From: Neodontobutis hainanensis
Taxonomy: Eukaryota; Chordata; Actinopteri; Gobiiformes; Odontobutidae
Assembly: GCA_024349245.1 (NCBI GenBank)
Contig: JALDNG010000004.1
Location: 4,168,501-4,232,500 of the forward strand
Length of the DNA stretch: 64,000 bases
Reading direction: 5' to 3'
The notes under the pieces: model-generated
Databases searched by the model: none
Seen by the model: the letters and a program-made list of their open reading frames with translations, nothing else
Told to the model about the DNA's origin: nothing
Part shown: piece by piece, positions 1-12,400 of the stretch
Layout of the letters: each line of letters begins with the position of its first letter
Position numbering within the stretch: position 1 is the first letter of the stretch
Made by a program: the position numbers and the translations under genes

Positions 1-119
1 ATAAATTGTTATGAGTAATATTATTATATTTTTATACTTAATTTTTCCTTACAATGATTAAATATATATATATTTTAAGAACAAACGGCATATTTTGTAC
101 CCTATTGTTACACCCTCCG

Positions 120-345
120 TAACCCAAAGGCTGTGCAAGCAGCTAAATGAAAAGTTTAACATCTATACTAAGTGGGCAGCTCTGGCGACAACCATGAGAC
201 AAATGTATGCTCCTAGAGAGGCTCCCATTTACTTGAATTCTAGGAAAGGAGTAGAATGTTTTGATGCTTTGGACAAAATTATTGTGAAAGCCAAATTTTT
301 CCATCACTTTGAGGAGAAAGTCCCACCCCTCCAAATCAAATGCTC
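120..345 (-). mobile_element. L1/Tx1-like LINE reverse-transcriptase fragment
   Basis: The minus strand encodes a piece of a non-LTR reverse transcriptase. It starts at the catalytic motif A (AFD, codons near 343-335), continues through WDFLLKVMEKFGF, and reaches the conserved block seen here as RQSCPLS (RQGCPLS in the family). That order and spacing are those of L1/Tx1-type polymerases. The usual Gly of RQGCP is Ser, and an in-frame stop follows soon after, so it is dead. The YADD motif C, endonuclease and 3' end were not found. It is a short isolated relic; the plus-strand 138-codon frame over it (95-511) is antisense. Confidence 0.75.
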
Positions 346-583
346 ATTCACATCCATACTCAAAAGAATAGCCTGTAGTTTTTGCCTTTGTATACATTCT
401 CTTGTATGGAGCATGCTACTTATGTTTTCTTGGGTCTGCATCCCTTATATAAACCCTGTTTGCTCTTTATCTAATAAAAAAGGCATAATTTCTTATATTA
501 TTTTTGGCTAAAATAGCTGCTTAAATTCACAATTCACATTTTAGCACAAATCTAAAATGTAAAACTAGGCCTGCACGGCTTAA

Positions 584-905
584 GGGCACAGTGGCTCAGT
601 GGTAGAGTACTCGTCCTATAACCGGAAGGTTTGATTCCTGCTCTCCCGGGTTCATACTGTTGTTGTGTCCTTGTACTGGTGTTTGCATGTGTGAGAATTT
701 TGCACTGGTGTATGAAGGTGAGCAAATGTTACACTGGCGTATGAATATGTGAGAATGTTGCAATGGTGTATGAATTTGTAAGAATGTTGGGACAACGGAT
801 GGAAATTAGCCTAAGGCTACAATCTTCTACATTCATGTGGCTGTGTCTCATATGTATGAATGTTCATTAACATGCACTGTCTCAGTGAGATAAATATATC
901 AATTA
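584..905 (+). mobile_element. tRNA-derived SINE with chimeric tail
   Basis: The head resembles a tRNA gene: an A-box-like TGGCTCAGTGGTAGAG and a B-box-like GGTTTGATTCC about 35 bases later, as in RNA polymerase III promoters. It is followed by the SINE body seen in other copies here (TTCATACTGTTGTTGTGTCC). Instead of the usual body the copy then runs into an exact 29-bp tandem array and a tail ending in GTGAGATAAATA. Related heads occur at 27224, 30470 (minus) and 40057. Assignment to a named family would need a repeat library. Confidence 0.8.
676..791 (+). repeat. Tandem repeat, 4 x 29 bp
   Basis: Four consecutive 29-bp units start at 676, 705, 734 and 763, each beginning with ACTGGTGTATG or a close variant and ending near GAATGTT. 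The array sits inside the SINE at 584-905. Confidence 0.85.
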
Positions 906-3900
906 GATTAAAAGTATTTGTGGGTTTCTGGTATTGCTATGTTGCTGAGTAATATTTGTATAACCAAGTCAGAGCACACAGAAACCTGATGTAAATCTGT
1001 GGTAAAAAGATAAGGACCTGTTTCAAAAGAGAACAATACAAATAATGGATCAACGTAAGTTTACTTTTTGACCCTGTTGTGACACAAGTAGTCATTATTT
1101 AGTCTTCACTCTGTGGGGTTATGGATTTTGATGCTGTTGCGTGGGAGTTTTCAGACCGAAGAATAACAATACAACATGCTTTTATAGGTAGGACACACTG
1201 ATAAGAGGTGACTGTGTGCATATATCAAGGCTGTGATTGGTCAGTGTTTATGCAGCAAAATGCTTAGTCTAGAGTAAAAAAATGCTGACTATCACAAAGT
1301 GACAAGCTGTCTTTAAAGCTAAGCTAGTGAGATGTTATCTGAAGACTAAATTTATAGGTGGGTTTGACAATGTATGACAGTAAAAGCAGCTGTAACTTTG
1401 AGGGCCTTTAGGGACAAAGGAAGCTCAAATATTATGCACTGTTGGAAACAGGTCTGTGTCGAGTGATAGGGTTTGAATCAGTGCGCAGATGTGCCATGTT
1501 TGCAAGAGCCAAGACTATAAAATGCCATGCTGTGTCCACTGCAAAGAAACACGTGCAGTTCAGAGCTCAGAATGTTTTATAACACACATGCAGATTCTTA
1601 TTTACATAGTAATCGGACAGATTATTTTAAACACAAGTTCTACCAAAGCTAGGCCTCAGTTTTATGACTTTAATTACTTTGAAATCTCTCATTCCACATT
1701 CCCATAGAATATTCTGAAATGCCATTATGATCAAGAAAGTCTGCAGCAGCAGAACTAAAGATACTCAAATATTAATATCTGTCATGTTCATCAGAATTGT
1801 TTGTATGTGCCTTATACTTGTTTTATCTGCTTTATGTTATTTCTTGTCTTGTGAGTAGCTGGTCCCTGTCCAGGGTGTACTGTCTTAAACTGCACAGGGT
1901 TTTATTGGTATTTTATAGGTATTAAGTAAACTACCTTAAATGATCCTAGCTGCATGTTTTAAATAATTCTTGTAGACTACTTGTAACGATATGTGAATAG
2001 ACAAGCAGGATGTGCCTCATACTCCTCTTTATATGAGTATCAATAAAAAAATTGAAAAAATAAATGCCAAGCACTTTATTAATATTTTCTAATTATCTGA
2101 GCCTGGCAGTGTATTACAGCTATATTGCTTTGATCCTCTTTTGTTTTGGATAAAACCGTTGAAATGATGTTACTATGTTATGTAGCTGTAATAATAATAA
2201 TATTTTATATTTACTTTATAATTATCATTTTGATCAGCACATTGAGTTTATAACAACAATTATATAAATATGTATAATCATTTCAGGGGAACGATTTAAG
2301 AACAAATTGAAAATCCATTGCCACGGATTATTACTTTTTCTCTTTGGGGTGATGTTGGGGGGCTTTGTAGTAAATACCTCATTAAGTACAATGTAACACA
2401 TTATGTATGTACTACATAGTTGCATGTTATTACAGTTTGTTACACAAGGAGGTAGATACAAAAAGTATCACTGAATGTTATTCCCTAAAGTTGAGCTCGT
2501 ATATATGTTCATTTTCTAATGCAAATAGAAAATAAACTGAACTCTGCTGTGGTGCTTTCCAATGTAATGAATATACAGAAGATACACATGAGTCTAGAGT
2601 AGGCGTCTTTGTAACCACAAGAAACACAGTGTGACAGGCCACATCCCTTTTGCCAACACACTCAGCAGCACTCAGCTCTACATTACAGCCGGAGCCTCTA
2701 TGGAGCAGGCCCTACTCCACTCAGCTTTTGTGGGAAACTTTGCTGAACTGCACTTTTGTCTGTGTATGTGTGGCCCTGTCCTCTCATTAACACTCTCCCC
2801 ATGTCGGCTCATCACACTCCTCTTGTGTCACTGCGAATGTGGCTTCAATTCTCTTACACGGTTTCCCCGCTTTAATCGACAGACTCAACGCTTACACACA
2901 GCTGCGTAGGTGTTAAAACACTCTCACACACTTTCAGTTAATATTCTGCAGGCGTGTACATAACTGTTTCCATAGCAACAAACCTGGATCAGACTTAAAA
3001 GCGTAGTAAAAGAAATGTGAACTAGGAGTTTTGGCTGGTTAAAAGTTCATCATTTTGTTATGGTTAAAAAATAAGAAACACATGATAAACAGCATGTTGT
3101 TGGTGATGCTTAAACAGCCATACGTGCACTCAGTGCTAAATATAACTTTGACATTTATTCTAAAAAACGAGGTACAAATTATTTTTTTTTAACTCAGTGC
3201 ACGTGTATCTATGCATCTCAATGTAAATGTGGACTAGTATCACAAATTATCATCTTATACAGTGCACAACATATGCCTTGTCTTTTACATAACATTACAT
3301 GTCTCTCATGAGATTTTATTTTAAAAACAGTTTACTTTTTTTTATGAAGAAATAGGCATACTTACTGCAACTATGATCATAAAACTATTGAGCTGTAGTA
3401 TTGACAGGATCCAAACATATCAATGTATATATACCATAGCAAAACAAACTGCTGTCATGTAATGCTATTTTCATACACTGCACCTTATACCCCTCTTTTC
3501 TATTGCAGGCCTGTTAAAATGTCTTTCTTTTTATTTTATTGTAATTCATTTTATTAATATTAGTGAATTCAGACTTTTCAAGCTTTGTCTTTGTCAAACA
3601 AGAGGTTCTGTTCAAGCAAAGCACATGACCACTGACACAACTGTTATTTGTATTCCCAGCTGTGGCCATCACTCATTACATTGTTCCAGTTATTAAGTGA
3701 AACATTCACTCTTATTGCAGGGTCTGTACACCAATACTGAAGCAATGTCTGCATATCACTAACTGTATTTGTCACTGACACTTGCATCCACAAACTGCTG
3801 CCTCTCTAATGCAAGCCAAAACAATCCAACTCCCAGCTCACAAATAACACAATGGTTTTTACAACCTTTGATCTCAAGGTTAATTGGCTGAGGGCAATAT

Positions 3901-6900
3901 TTCTTTGAAGGGAGGGTGAAGGGGTAAAAGGGTACGTGAGGGATGGTGCGGCTGAAGTCTAACTCTGCATCGGCCGGATCAATAGCAAGAATAAATAAAT
4001 AAATAAATAAAATGTCAGCTCAGAGTGATCTCCTACAATTAATCTTGATTATTGACAGTAATGCAATGTTGTGGCGTAATGATCGTTATCGCCTGGAAAA
4101 GGGACTTAATGACCTGTTTATCACAATTATGTAATCAGGCTTAATGACTAAAATAATCTTAGAAGACTCATAATACAAGAACAAGGCCCACAGTCATGAC
4201 ACAGAGGTGCATCTTTATCTGTTTGTATGGTCCTTCAGAGCCCTCTGCATTCAGTAGCAACACAAACCTCATTGGTTACAGCTACAATCAATAGCAGCAA
4301 AGTGATGAGCTCAGCAAGGAGAAACACAAACTCTGCATTATCAGATCTTCTTACCAGGGCCTAAAGTAAAAGGGTCCTGCTCTGGAGTTGGGATTTGAAT
4401 AGAAAACAGGCAAAATACAAAAAGGACACAATGTTCTTACTGACAATTCAAGCAACTTCTATTGGTTTCTAAAGTTACATCTCATAAGAACTATTTATTC
4501 AAAGTGGCGAACCCTTAAGTCTAGTGTCATATATCTATGGGTCAACATCCTGGAAATACTGGTGACAGACAGTTCCAGTCAGATATTTCATTTAATTTAT
4601 TCCACATTCACAAAATATTATTAATTAAACCAGGGACCAAATAAAAGCCAATAGTAAGGAAGGTGTGTTGTTTTCTTTGGCTTTTTTAAAAGCTCTCTGA
4701 AAAAGCAATTTAACACCAAACTCCGATGGGCCGATGGCAAGCTCAAACGTAAGCTGGACAAAATAGTTTGGTGTTCCATTTTGCCATTTTACAATATACT
4801 ACAACGTTTAACACATAAATGCACCTTTAATCAGCTCTGAAATAATATTACCCATCTATCACAAAACTACAGGTCATACAGCTGCATAATAAACACATGA
4901 CCTACTGCCCTCAGCTTTGTCAGGGAAAAAAGCTGCACTATTGCCTTGAATAAATAAAGGAGTGATGTGAAAAGTGGGCAAAGGTCTAAGACAGTCTGTT
5001 CTTTCTGAGTCACACACAGCTGACTCCCCGTCTATCCAGATAAATCTGGAAAATCTGCCTAAATCCATCTGCGTGACTAACTATCACACAGACATGAGAA
5101 GGCCTGACAAGGTTTTATTTCCTTGACTTGGCTCATGAGGACACAAACTCAATGGTTTATTTTGTGTACGTAAGAATGCTTTGTCGAACACACGGACAGA
5201 CGTAAAGCAGCCATGTCGTGTCATTTTGGCAGCTATTCTACACAAACCTACAAACTACAGCCCAAACTGATCAATGTATGCTTGGAGCCATTTTCTTTGT
5301 TCTATTTATAAAGTCAAATAATAGTTCAAACCTCCCTGTGACAGCCACTGGCAATAAGCTCTAACAGCAACAGACAACACCAGGGAAAGCTTGTTAGGAT
5401 CTCAACAACTGCTAATTTTTCCAATAGTTATCCTTCTTCTTTGTGCCCTCTGTTAAATACCCTGGCTTCTTGGCTACACAGAAGAGGTACTGTGAACTGA
5501 AATAATCTTTGAAGAATACTGCAGCCAGTTAAAATGTCTTCCACCACTCCATGCATGAATAACAGCATAATCTGTAAATTTGATCCAATGTCTTTTTGCA
5601 TTTGTTCTGCTCTCAGTGGCTCAGAAAATGAGAGTGAATCTCTCCCCTGGCAATGAATGCAAAAAGCTCATTTATCAGTAACAATTACTACAACAGCCCC
5701 CACAAAACTCTGATTGTGCCACAACAGGACATAAAGGGACAGTCTTATACAGTTTATAGCTTCTATGACATTCATAAGTCGATGTTAGTTTGAGATGTTC
5801 GATTGAAGAAAAGTTGATTTGCTATTCTTAATGCAATGTTTCACATTTTTGTTTTAGCTTTTGGTTTTTTTTCCTATCGTTCAATGAAGCGGAAAGCCCC
5901 GTCCGTGAACTAAACGGTACGAAATGTATGTGTTTTTCAATCAATTTCTGAGACATCATTGTAAGTGGAAACACTGGCTACACAGGTGTAGATACTTACT
6001 CCGAGATGAAGATGAGCTATTTACAACAATTACCTTCACTTAACGTCAGCTGTACTCAACATTCATACTCATCATCTGGCTTTTAACATCTGCTGCAGAA
6101 ATGTCTCAGAACCTGCTCTGTACAGAGTGCCTATTGGCCACATAAATGTCTAATTAAAACTTTTCCGTCCTGTAGGAAGAGTGCTCTCATCTGGTTTGAA
6201 AGATCCCCAATCTCATAGAGACATAACATTTTGGAACTAAGCTCATATAGTCTCTTTTCATGAACAGGTTTTCTCAGCCTTGAATATGCAGTCTTTTTTT
6301 ATAATGAAGCAATGAATGCTTCTATAAATGGACCAAATTGACATCATGCCACTTTAAACATACAGTTTAAATGTACAGTGTCAAATTTGACATTGTTGAC
6401 TCATTATAAATCAGTTTATGTTGACAGTACATCTTTGAAATATTTGTGTAGTAACTAGTTACTTTGTTAAAGTGCTGCGTTCCATGATCCCTGTGGGTCA
6501 ACTGTCACTTATGTCGTCACCTCAAAAGAGCCATTACCAATCCCCAGAGTATCTTATAATGGTAGAAGTTAAAGGTGATTAAAATCCCCTATTACCGCGG
6601 TGAGAGCATGTGCTTTGGATTCATTCTATAAATTGCAGTGGAGATGGTGTCAGCCTCAGGGTGAAAGTGAACAGTGACAAATCAGTGAACACCCTCAAGG
6701 CCGGAGTGAGCTTAGAGATGCAGGAAGAAGTCCAGTGTCATTGGGACAAACTTGATATTACACTAAGACTCCTGTGTACCCTCTGCAATTAATATAGGTA
6801 TGGTCAGACAATCTGTTTGTGTGTCGCAGTCACTTTAGAGGAACAGAGTCAAGCTCACATTAAATCAGCAGCGTTCTAACCTTCACATAAAAGCCCTGCA

Positions 6901-8859
6901 AAAGGGGTAACATTCAATCAGTTCTCAACGAGATATCTGGTGCTTTAGTACAGAGCCTTGTGTTCAAAGACAGATTTAAAAAAATGTATAGTTATGAACT
7001 TAATAGCTAATTCTGCTCTAATAGTCATGTAATAATACCCAAAAATAGTGAACAAAAAATGTGGACTGCGTGTTTTAAACATTAACTCTACTGTTCAGAG
7101 GTAAAAAAAAATATCTGATCATCTTTTTTATTCTACACAGAATGTGAGCATTTTAACATATGTCCTGATTTTTTGGCATTTTAACGTCTAATAGATTAAC
7201 TGCTATAATTTTAACAGTATACTTTGTTTAGTAAGTTGCTTTTGTTTAAATGTTTATAAAAAACATTATTACTGCATATAGTAAGTGTAACATGCACTGA
7301 AGATAAAGTCATATGCAGCTGATTGGAAGCAGCGCAGAAAGAGTTGTACTGTGTGTCTCAGAGGCTTGGATTTAATTTTCTAATCTTTAATCAGTTTCAT
7401 TTTTGACATTTTTATTAACTCCACATAGGTCAAAGAAATTTCATGCTCAATTATCTTTCTAAATTGTTCAAACAGGTCTTTTAATAGACCACTTGTACCT
7501 TCTTTTTACAAGCTTCTCCACAAGCAGCTGCACAAAGCACAATGTCTAACCAGCTCACCAAGACAAACTTTGACATGCATTCCATATTCCACTGCGAAAT
7601 CACACAAAAACAAGACTCCTCCTACAAATGGGTTTTTCTGAAGAGAACCCATATGCTGTGTAATTTTTCATTCAGCGTTTAGAAGACATTTTAGATTTAG
7701 GCTCTTGCAGGTGAAAAGTCTGTAGGACTAGTCATCTCCTTCCTTCCTCACTTCCTCTACCTGAATACACATCTAGTTAGCCAAACCGTGTTCCGCCTTT
7801 GGCAGAGCAGTCGCCTGTAGACACAAGCCACCCTCCCAGTCCACTCTTTTACAGAAGAGAAAGCAACTGCTAATGAACTCAACTGCCATCGTGGCGTTTC
7901 AAGAGCAGAAGTGCAGCTGTCTGATTAATCTTTGTCCTAATTAGATCCAACAATTAACCTGGCTGCCACAGAGCTCCGGAGCCCATGACTCTGCACCAGC
8001 TTCTTTACAGTATATGAGAGCGAGGCCAGAATATGCCCTGCAACTCTGACTGTTGTTGAGCACAGCTAGTTAATGCTAATTGAGCAAAGCATTCAGTTTG
8101 GTCACTCAGATCCTTTTCATCTCAACTCTGCTTTCGCCTTTTTGTATTAACATCAGCGAAGCCACTGATGGGTCTCATATTAAAAACAACAGACTGAGAA
8201 TTTCTGTTTTCCTTTAAGCACCTTGTGGTAATATTTACTAAGAACTGCAAACTTCAAAGTGTCAAGAGGCTCAAAAACTATTAAATTATCTATTTTAAAT
8301 AGATCATTGAAAAAAAGCATGCCATTGACGTCTGTGTGTGGTTCATATTATTTCCTCCATGTTATTATAGCTTTTTCTTCAGTCCACAACAGTCATACTG
8401 TTGTTATCATTACATGCTTTTGGGGAACCATTATACAATTATTATTAATGCAGTTATTTAGCTCAGTAGACAGAACTCATTCCCCAAAGCCCTGTCTTTT
8501 TGTTTTGGGACCTTTAAATTCTGCGTATGCACAGCCTGCAGTTGCAGATATTTGTAATGCCTCACTTGCTGCAGCCTACGTGTGTCTTACAACACAGGCA
8601 GCTGAGGACTTGAACTGGGCACAATCTTTAGCCTACAGTTTACACAGAAGTGGACAGAAGAGTAACTCACTGTATCCAACAGGCCAGTCCTGCGCTGACC
8701 GTCCAGGAAGTCTCCTCAGCATGTCTGCACCAGGCACGCTTGCAAAATGCACCCCGTCCACGACTAAATAATCTCCTTAGAAACTTATTTGACTTAAGGA
8801 GGAGGGGCAAACAAGAATAGCCACAACTTTATGACCATCTTTTTAGGACACATTGTAAA
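906..8859. other. Long stretch without recognised gene
   Basis: No exon with coding character and good splice sites was found. It holds AT-rich unique DNA, a (TAAA)n run at 3990-4012, a block rich in TAAT/ATTA sites at 4010-4200, and further even-composition unique blocks at 5550-5700 and 7860-8060. A short fragment near 1868-1893 (CTGTCCAGGGTGTAC) matches the abundant repeat seen at 15888-16075. The longest frame in the window (GTG at 8259, first ATG 8319, stop 8771) lies here but matches nothing I know. Confidence 0.5.
3990..4012 (+). repeat. (TAAA)n microsatellite
   Basis: About five and a half consecutive TAAA units. Confidence 0.9.
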
Positions 8860-9480
8860 GTGCGTTGCGTTGCGAACAGTTGATTATGTGCGTTAAAGCT
8901 CATGTTAATGCGTTTGGAAGACACGCTGTCGAAATTAAAGTAGGTTAGTGTGTTGCAAGCGAAGTTGCGAAGTCACGGAGGTCACAGAACCAAAAGCTGA
9001 CAGACGAAACCATTCCCAAATTTTCGCACCGTTTTTCTGTTATTTGTTTTCTCACATCGTAGCCTAACCCATGACTGAGAACATATTACGCCGTAACTGT
9101 TTCCAAAAGACTTGTCAGGTCGGTCAAAGGAGAGAAATGTGACAAAATGCCTGATTTAAGAGCCTGAAGCTGGTACCCATTGGGAACTAACTTCTGATTT
9201 AAAGAGACACCTACATTGTTTGTGGAAGACAGGGCTCTGGTGGTGCACCGCCCCGCTGGGGCTCAGCTGGGACGGAAGACTCTGTAGGTCCGGTCCGGAG
9301 GCAGGCCACAGTCTTTGGGATAGAGCTCTGACAGCTCTCGCGCTACTGTCCGTTATAGAGAACAAGTAATCCATTGTCAGCGTTAGAGAAAGTTTGGACT
9401 AGGCACAGGTCTTACAAAGTTTTCCAAAAAGCATTGTAAAAAAACTCCGTGCGTGCAGCAGAAAACAGCTCTAAACTCGT
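8860..9480. promoter_or_regulatory. CpG-rich tract, possible promoter
   Basis: CpG dinucleotides are clearly denser here than in the surrounding AT-rich DNA (for example TGCGTTGCGTTGCGAAC near 8863, CCGGTCCGGAGG near 9290, CTCGCGCTACTGTCCG near 9337). In vertebrates such tracts often mark unmethylated promoters. The candidate minus-strand first exon at 9215-9374 lies in it, which would fit a start site just above 9374. I did not compute an observed/expected ratio and saw no clear TATA box. Confidence 0.35.
9215..9374 (-). CDS. Candidate first coding exon, minus strand, unknown gene
   Basis: On the minus strand an ATG at 9374 in good context (GACAATGG), with an in-frame stop 27 nt upstream, opens a frame beginning MDYLFSITDSSARAV. 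It is rich in Ser, Pro, Gln and Ala with G/C-ending codons, unlike its neighbours. After 53 codons plus one base a donor-like CAAT|gtaggt follows, so the exon would leave in phase 1. The recognised exon at 28110-28306, on the same strand and upstream in transcript order, also leaves in phase 1. The two could therefore be alternatives spliced to one shared downstream exon outside the window. The exon end AAT is not the preferred AG, and I do not recognise the peptide; it has no clear domain or signal peptide. It may be a chance frame in a CpG-rich tract. Confidence 0.3.
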
Positions 9481-12400
9481 TATAACTGAGCTCACATTCC
9501 AAAACAGGAACTATTTGAAACACGTCCACAAACATTTTGCCCCTAGTGGAGTCAAGCTGTGCAGCGCACTGGATCAGCACAGGCTATTTTACAGCCTCAC
9601 GTCCAGTAACTGTGGACCCAGTCCCGTTACTCATAATAGCACGATAATTGTGCACCAATAAAACATTAGCGTTCACTTTTTAAGCTTTTACAAAATATTA
9701 TTAAGAAGAACCCGGACATATTATGTTGCTAATGTAGGAATATCATTTAGCACTTTGTATGGCTGAAGAATACAAGGAAAAACATGTACTATAATAAAAT
9801 ACAATAAAAATAATAATACATTTTTTAATTAATTATTTACATGTACTAACATAGTAATTATGCACGTGCCTATATTATAAAATTACAGTGATAATACACA
9901 ACTGTATCATATGGCAAGTTTGTAAATTGTATCAAGCTTCGGACTCATTAAGTATCATAATGTTTATTTGAAAATTAACCCAAATAAATAAACAACAAAT
10001 TCATCTGCATAAAAATGCACCCTGCGTTGGACTCCATCATTCTCAGACTGTTGCTAAGATATTTCTGTCTCTCAAATGCAGAGCTTTATGGCTCCCCAGA
10101 CAATGGCATCCATCTGACTCCCAGCACAATAACATTATAATAAATTGAGACTTTCACATTGTGAGCTAAAGCACACTTCTGTGCCCGTATGTGACTCAAG
10201 GGGCACCACAAGGACTCTGAGACCCGTGACATATAAGTGTCTGCTTGTCTGGCAACAGACAGAAGAAGATGGCACTTACAGCAGGTAAATGAATGTGGAA
10301 AGAGAAAAAAAAACTCAGACCTGAACAGGCTGTAATAATTGGGCAGTAGACTCAGGTATTCAGCTGGAAAGGCTGATGCATTATTCATTTAAGGGCAAAG
10401 CTGTGTGGGATCTGTACAGAAACCGTGTAATGTTTAGATGAGTCTGAGGAAGAGGGGTTATAGGCTCCACTTGAATCATCCTTTACTTCAGGAAAGGTAA
10501 AGATTGAAGACAAGACTGCAGTGGTTATTACTACCCAACAAATTTTGTCCACATGAATTTCAAAAGCCTGTCTTATATAAAGTCCTGACTTCTGCGTTAA
10601 ATATAAATCTATTTGTTTCCTTTGTTATTAGGTTTACTTAAAAAAACTACAGAAATTAATAAGATAAAAAAGGAGATAAATAAGGACATATATTTAGCTT
10701 TGGTGAGCAGTGTAGATGATCTCAGACTAAAACAGCTGTGTCAACCCTGTATCAGGGTCCTATTAAATACTGAATGTGCGCCATCTGCTGGCTGCATTTG
10801 GTACAGGCTCAAGAGTCACAATAATAATGCAGATTATCAAATGCAGTATATGTTAGAAATTACATTTGCAACATACTATATACAACAAGTTTGTTATAAA
10901 ATCACATTAATTATGGTGTAAGACAAATGTTTTACTTACTTTATTTGTCTGTAAAAACTCTCTGTATGTGTGAGTGATCCAAACAAAGAAAGCAGCATCC
11001 CTCAATAACTTCTTCTTGCTGTTATTTCTAAGGTTTTTGCTGACAGCTTGGACACTGCTGTATTAGGTCCTTGATGAATGTGCTGCCAGGGGATCTAATT
11101 CACCCCAGTGTTTGTGTCTGACCTTGCACTGGGCACCGCTGGTACACTTGGCTCTCAGACAGTGTATCTAGACACGCCTGAGACTGGCCCTGTGCCACCA
11201 CACGAGGCCTTGTAGCTGCGTGATATACTGTGTTGCTGCACACCGGCCCGGTGCACTCATCAAATCAGAGTCCGACTAGGCCCCTTTCACAGGCTGCTGA
11301 TAGATTTTCTTGCCGTGTAGACTGGAGGTAGTTAGAAAGGAATATTTTCTCTCAGACCCCTTTAGTCTTTAATTAAGCTTTAGTGTGACCAAAGAGGGAA
11401 AATAAAAGAATTCCCACTGTGCCCATCCAGCTACACGAGCCCCATTGCATGGAAATTATGTAAGTTACTTTGTTCTACTTAAGCTAGCATGTGTCATGTA
11501 TTATCTGTTTTTCTTTTTTTTTTAGCCGATTAAAAAGCCAATTAGTAAACTGACATCATTTACAGTGTCAGGCTTCCCAATAATGATTACCCTGCCCTCT
11601 TCTGAACCCACGGCTTCATTTGAACATTTGTTTATCGCACATGCACAATTCATAACACTGCCTTTCCTGTGATTCAGGACAAAAGTAAACAGAGCAGAGA
11701 TTTTCACTTGAGTGTGCAAGACTGGAAATCATTCTGTCGAAAGACTTAAAATGAAGTCTTGTTATACGAGTGGCGTCTAAAAAGCTCCTAGTGTCAGCAG
11801 CTGCCAGCAGAAGCCCTTAGAGGGTGTTGTGTGTGGAGCTTTGTCATCGGCTAGGAGCAGACCACTAGGGAGAGAGTGTTAATCTCAGCAGTTTCCCATT
11901 GAGAGCCAGGTATGCTGCAGCCTAATCCTGAGCAGAGGAACACTTTCATTATGAAACAACAAACATGAAGGCCACTTGGGAGCTGCTGCTTTTCCACTGT
12001 CAGCCCATGGACAGAATACACAAACACAGTTACATAAGCAGCTGCTGGTATGAACGCCAGCAGATTGGATGTAGAAGTATGTGCATGCTCATACACACAA
12101 CACACCACAATAGCGGTCTGCTCCTAACTCCGAGCCCTTTCCTGTTTACACTGAAAATTACGAACATAAATGTGGCAGAGAAGTCACTGATGTAGCACGG
12201 ATGTACCTGCTGGCAAACAATAACAGGCTTTTCACTGTGTTGTAATTGTTGTGGTTTACTGAGGAAAATGGAAGTCTTCTTCATATAGTATATTTGTGAA
12301 GCAGCACCAACCACACACTGATCAGTCTTATCTCACAGCCTTTACAAGAGAAATAAACAAGACGAGGACCAGAGTCCAGACAATAGCAGCAATCACAGGT

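Noticed and set aside
95..511. 138-codon plus-strand frame
   Set aside because: Its first half is antisense to the L1-like reverse-transcriptase relic; the rest shows no motif.
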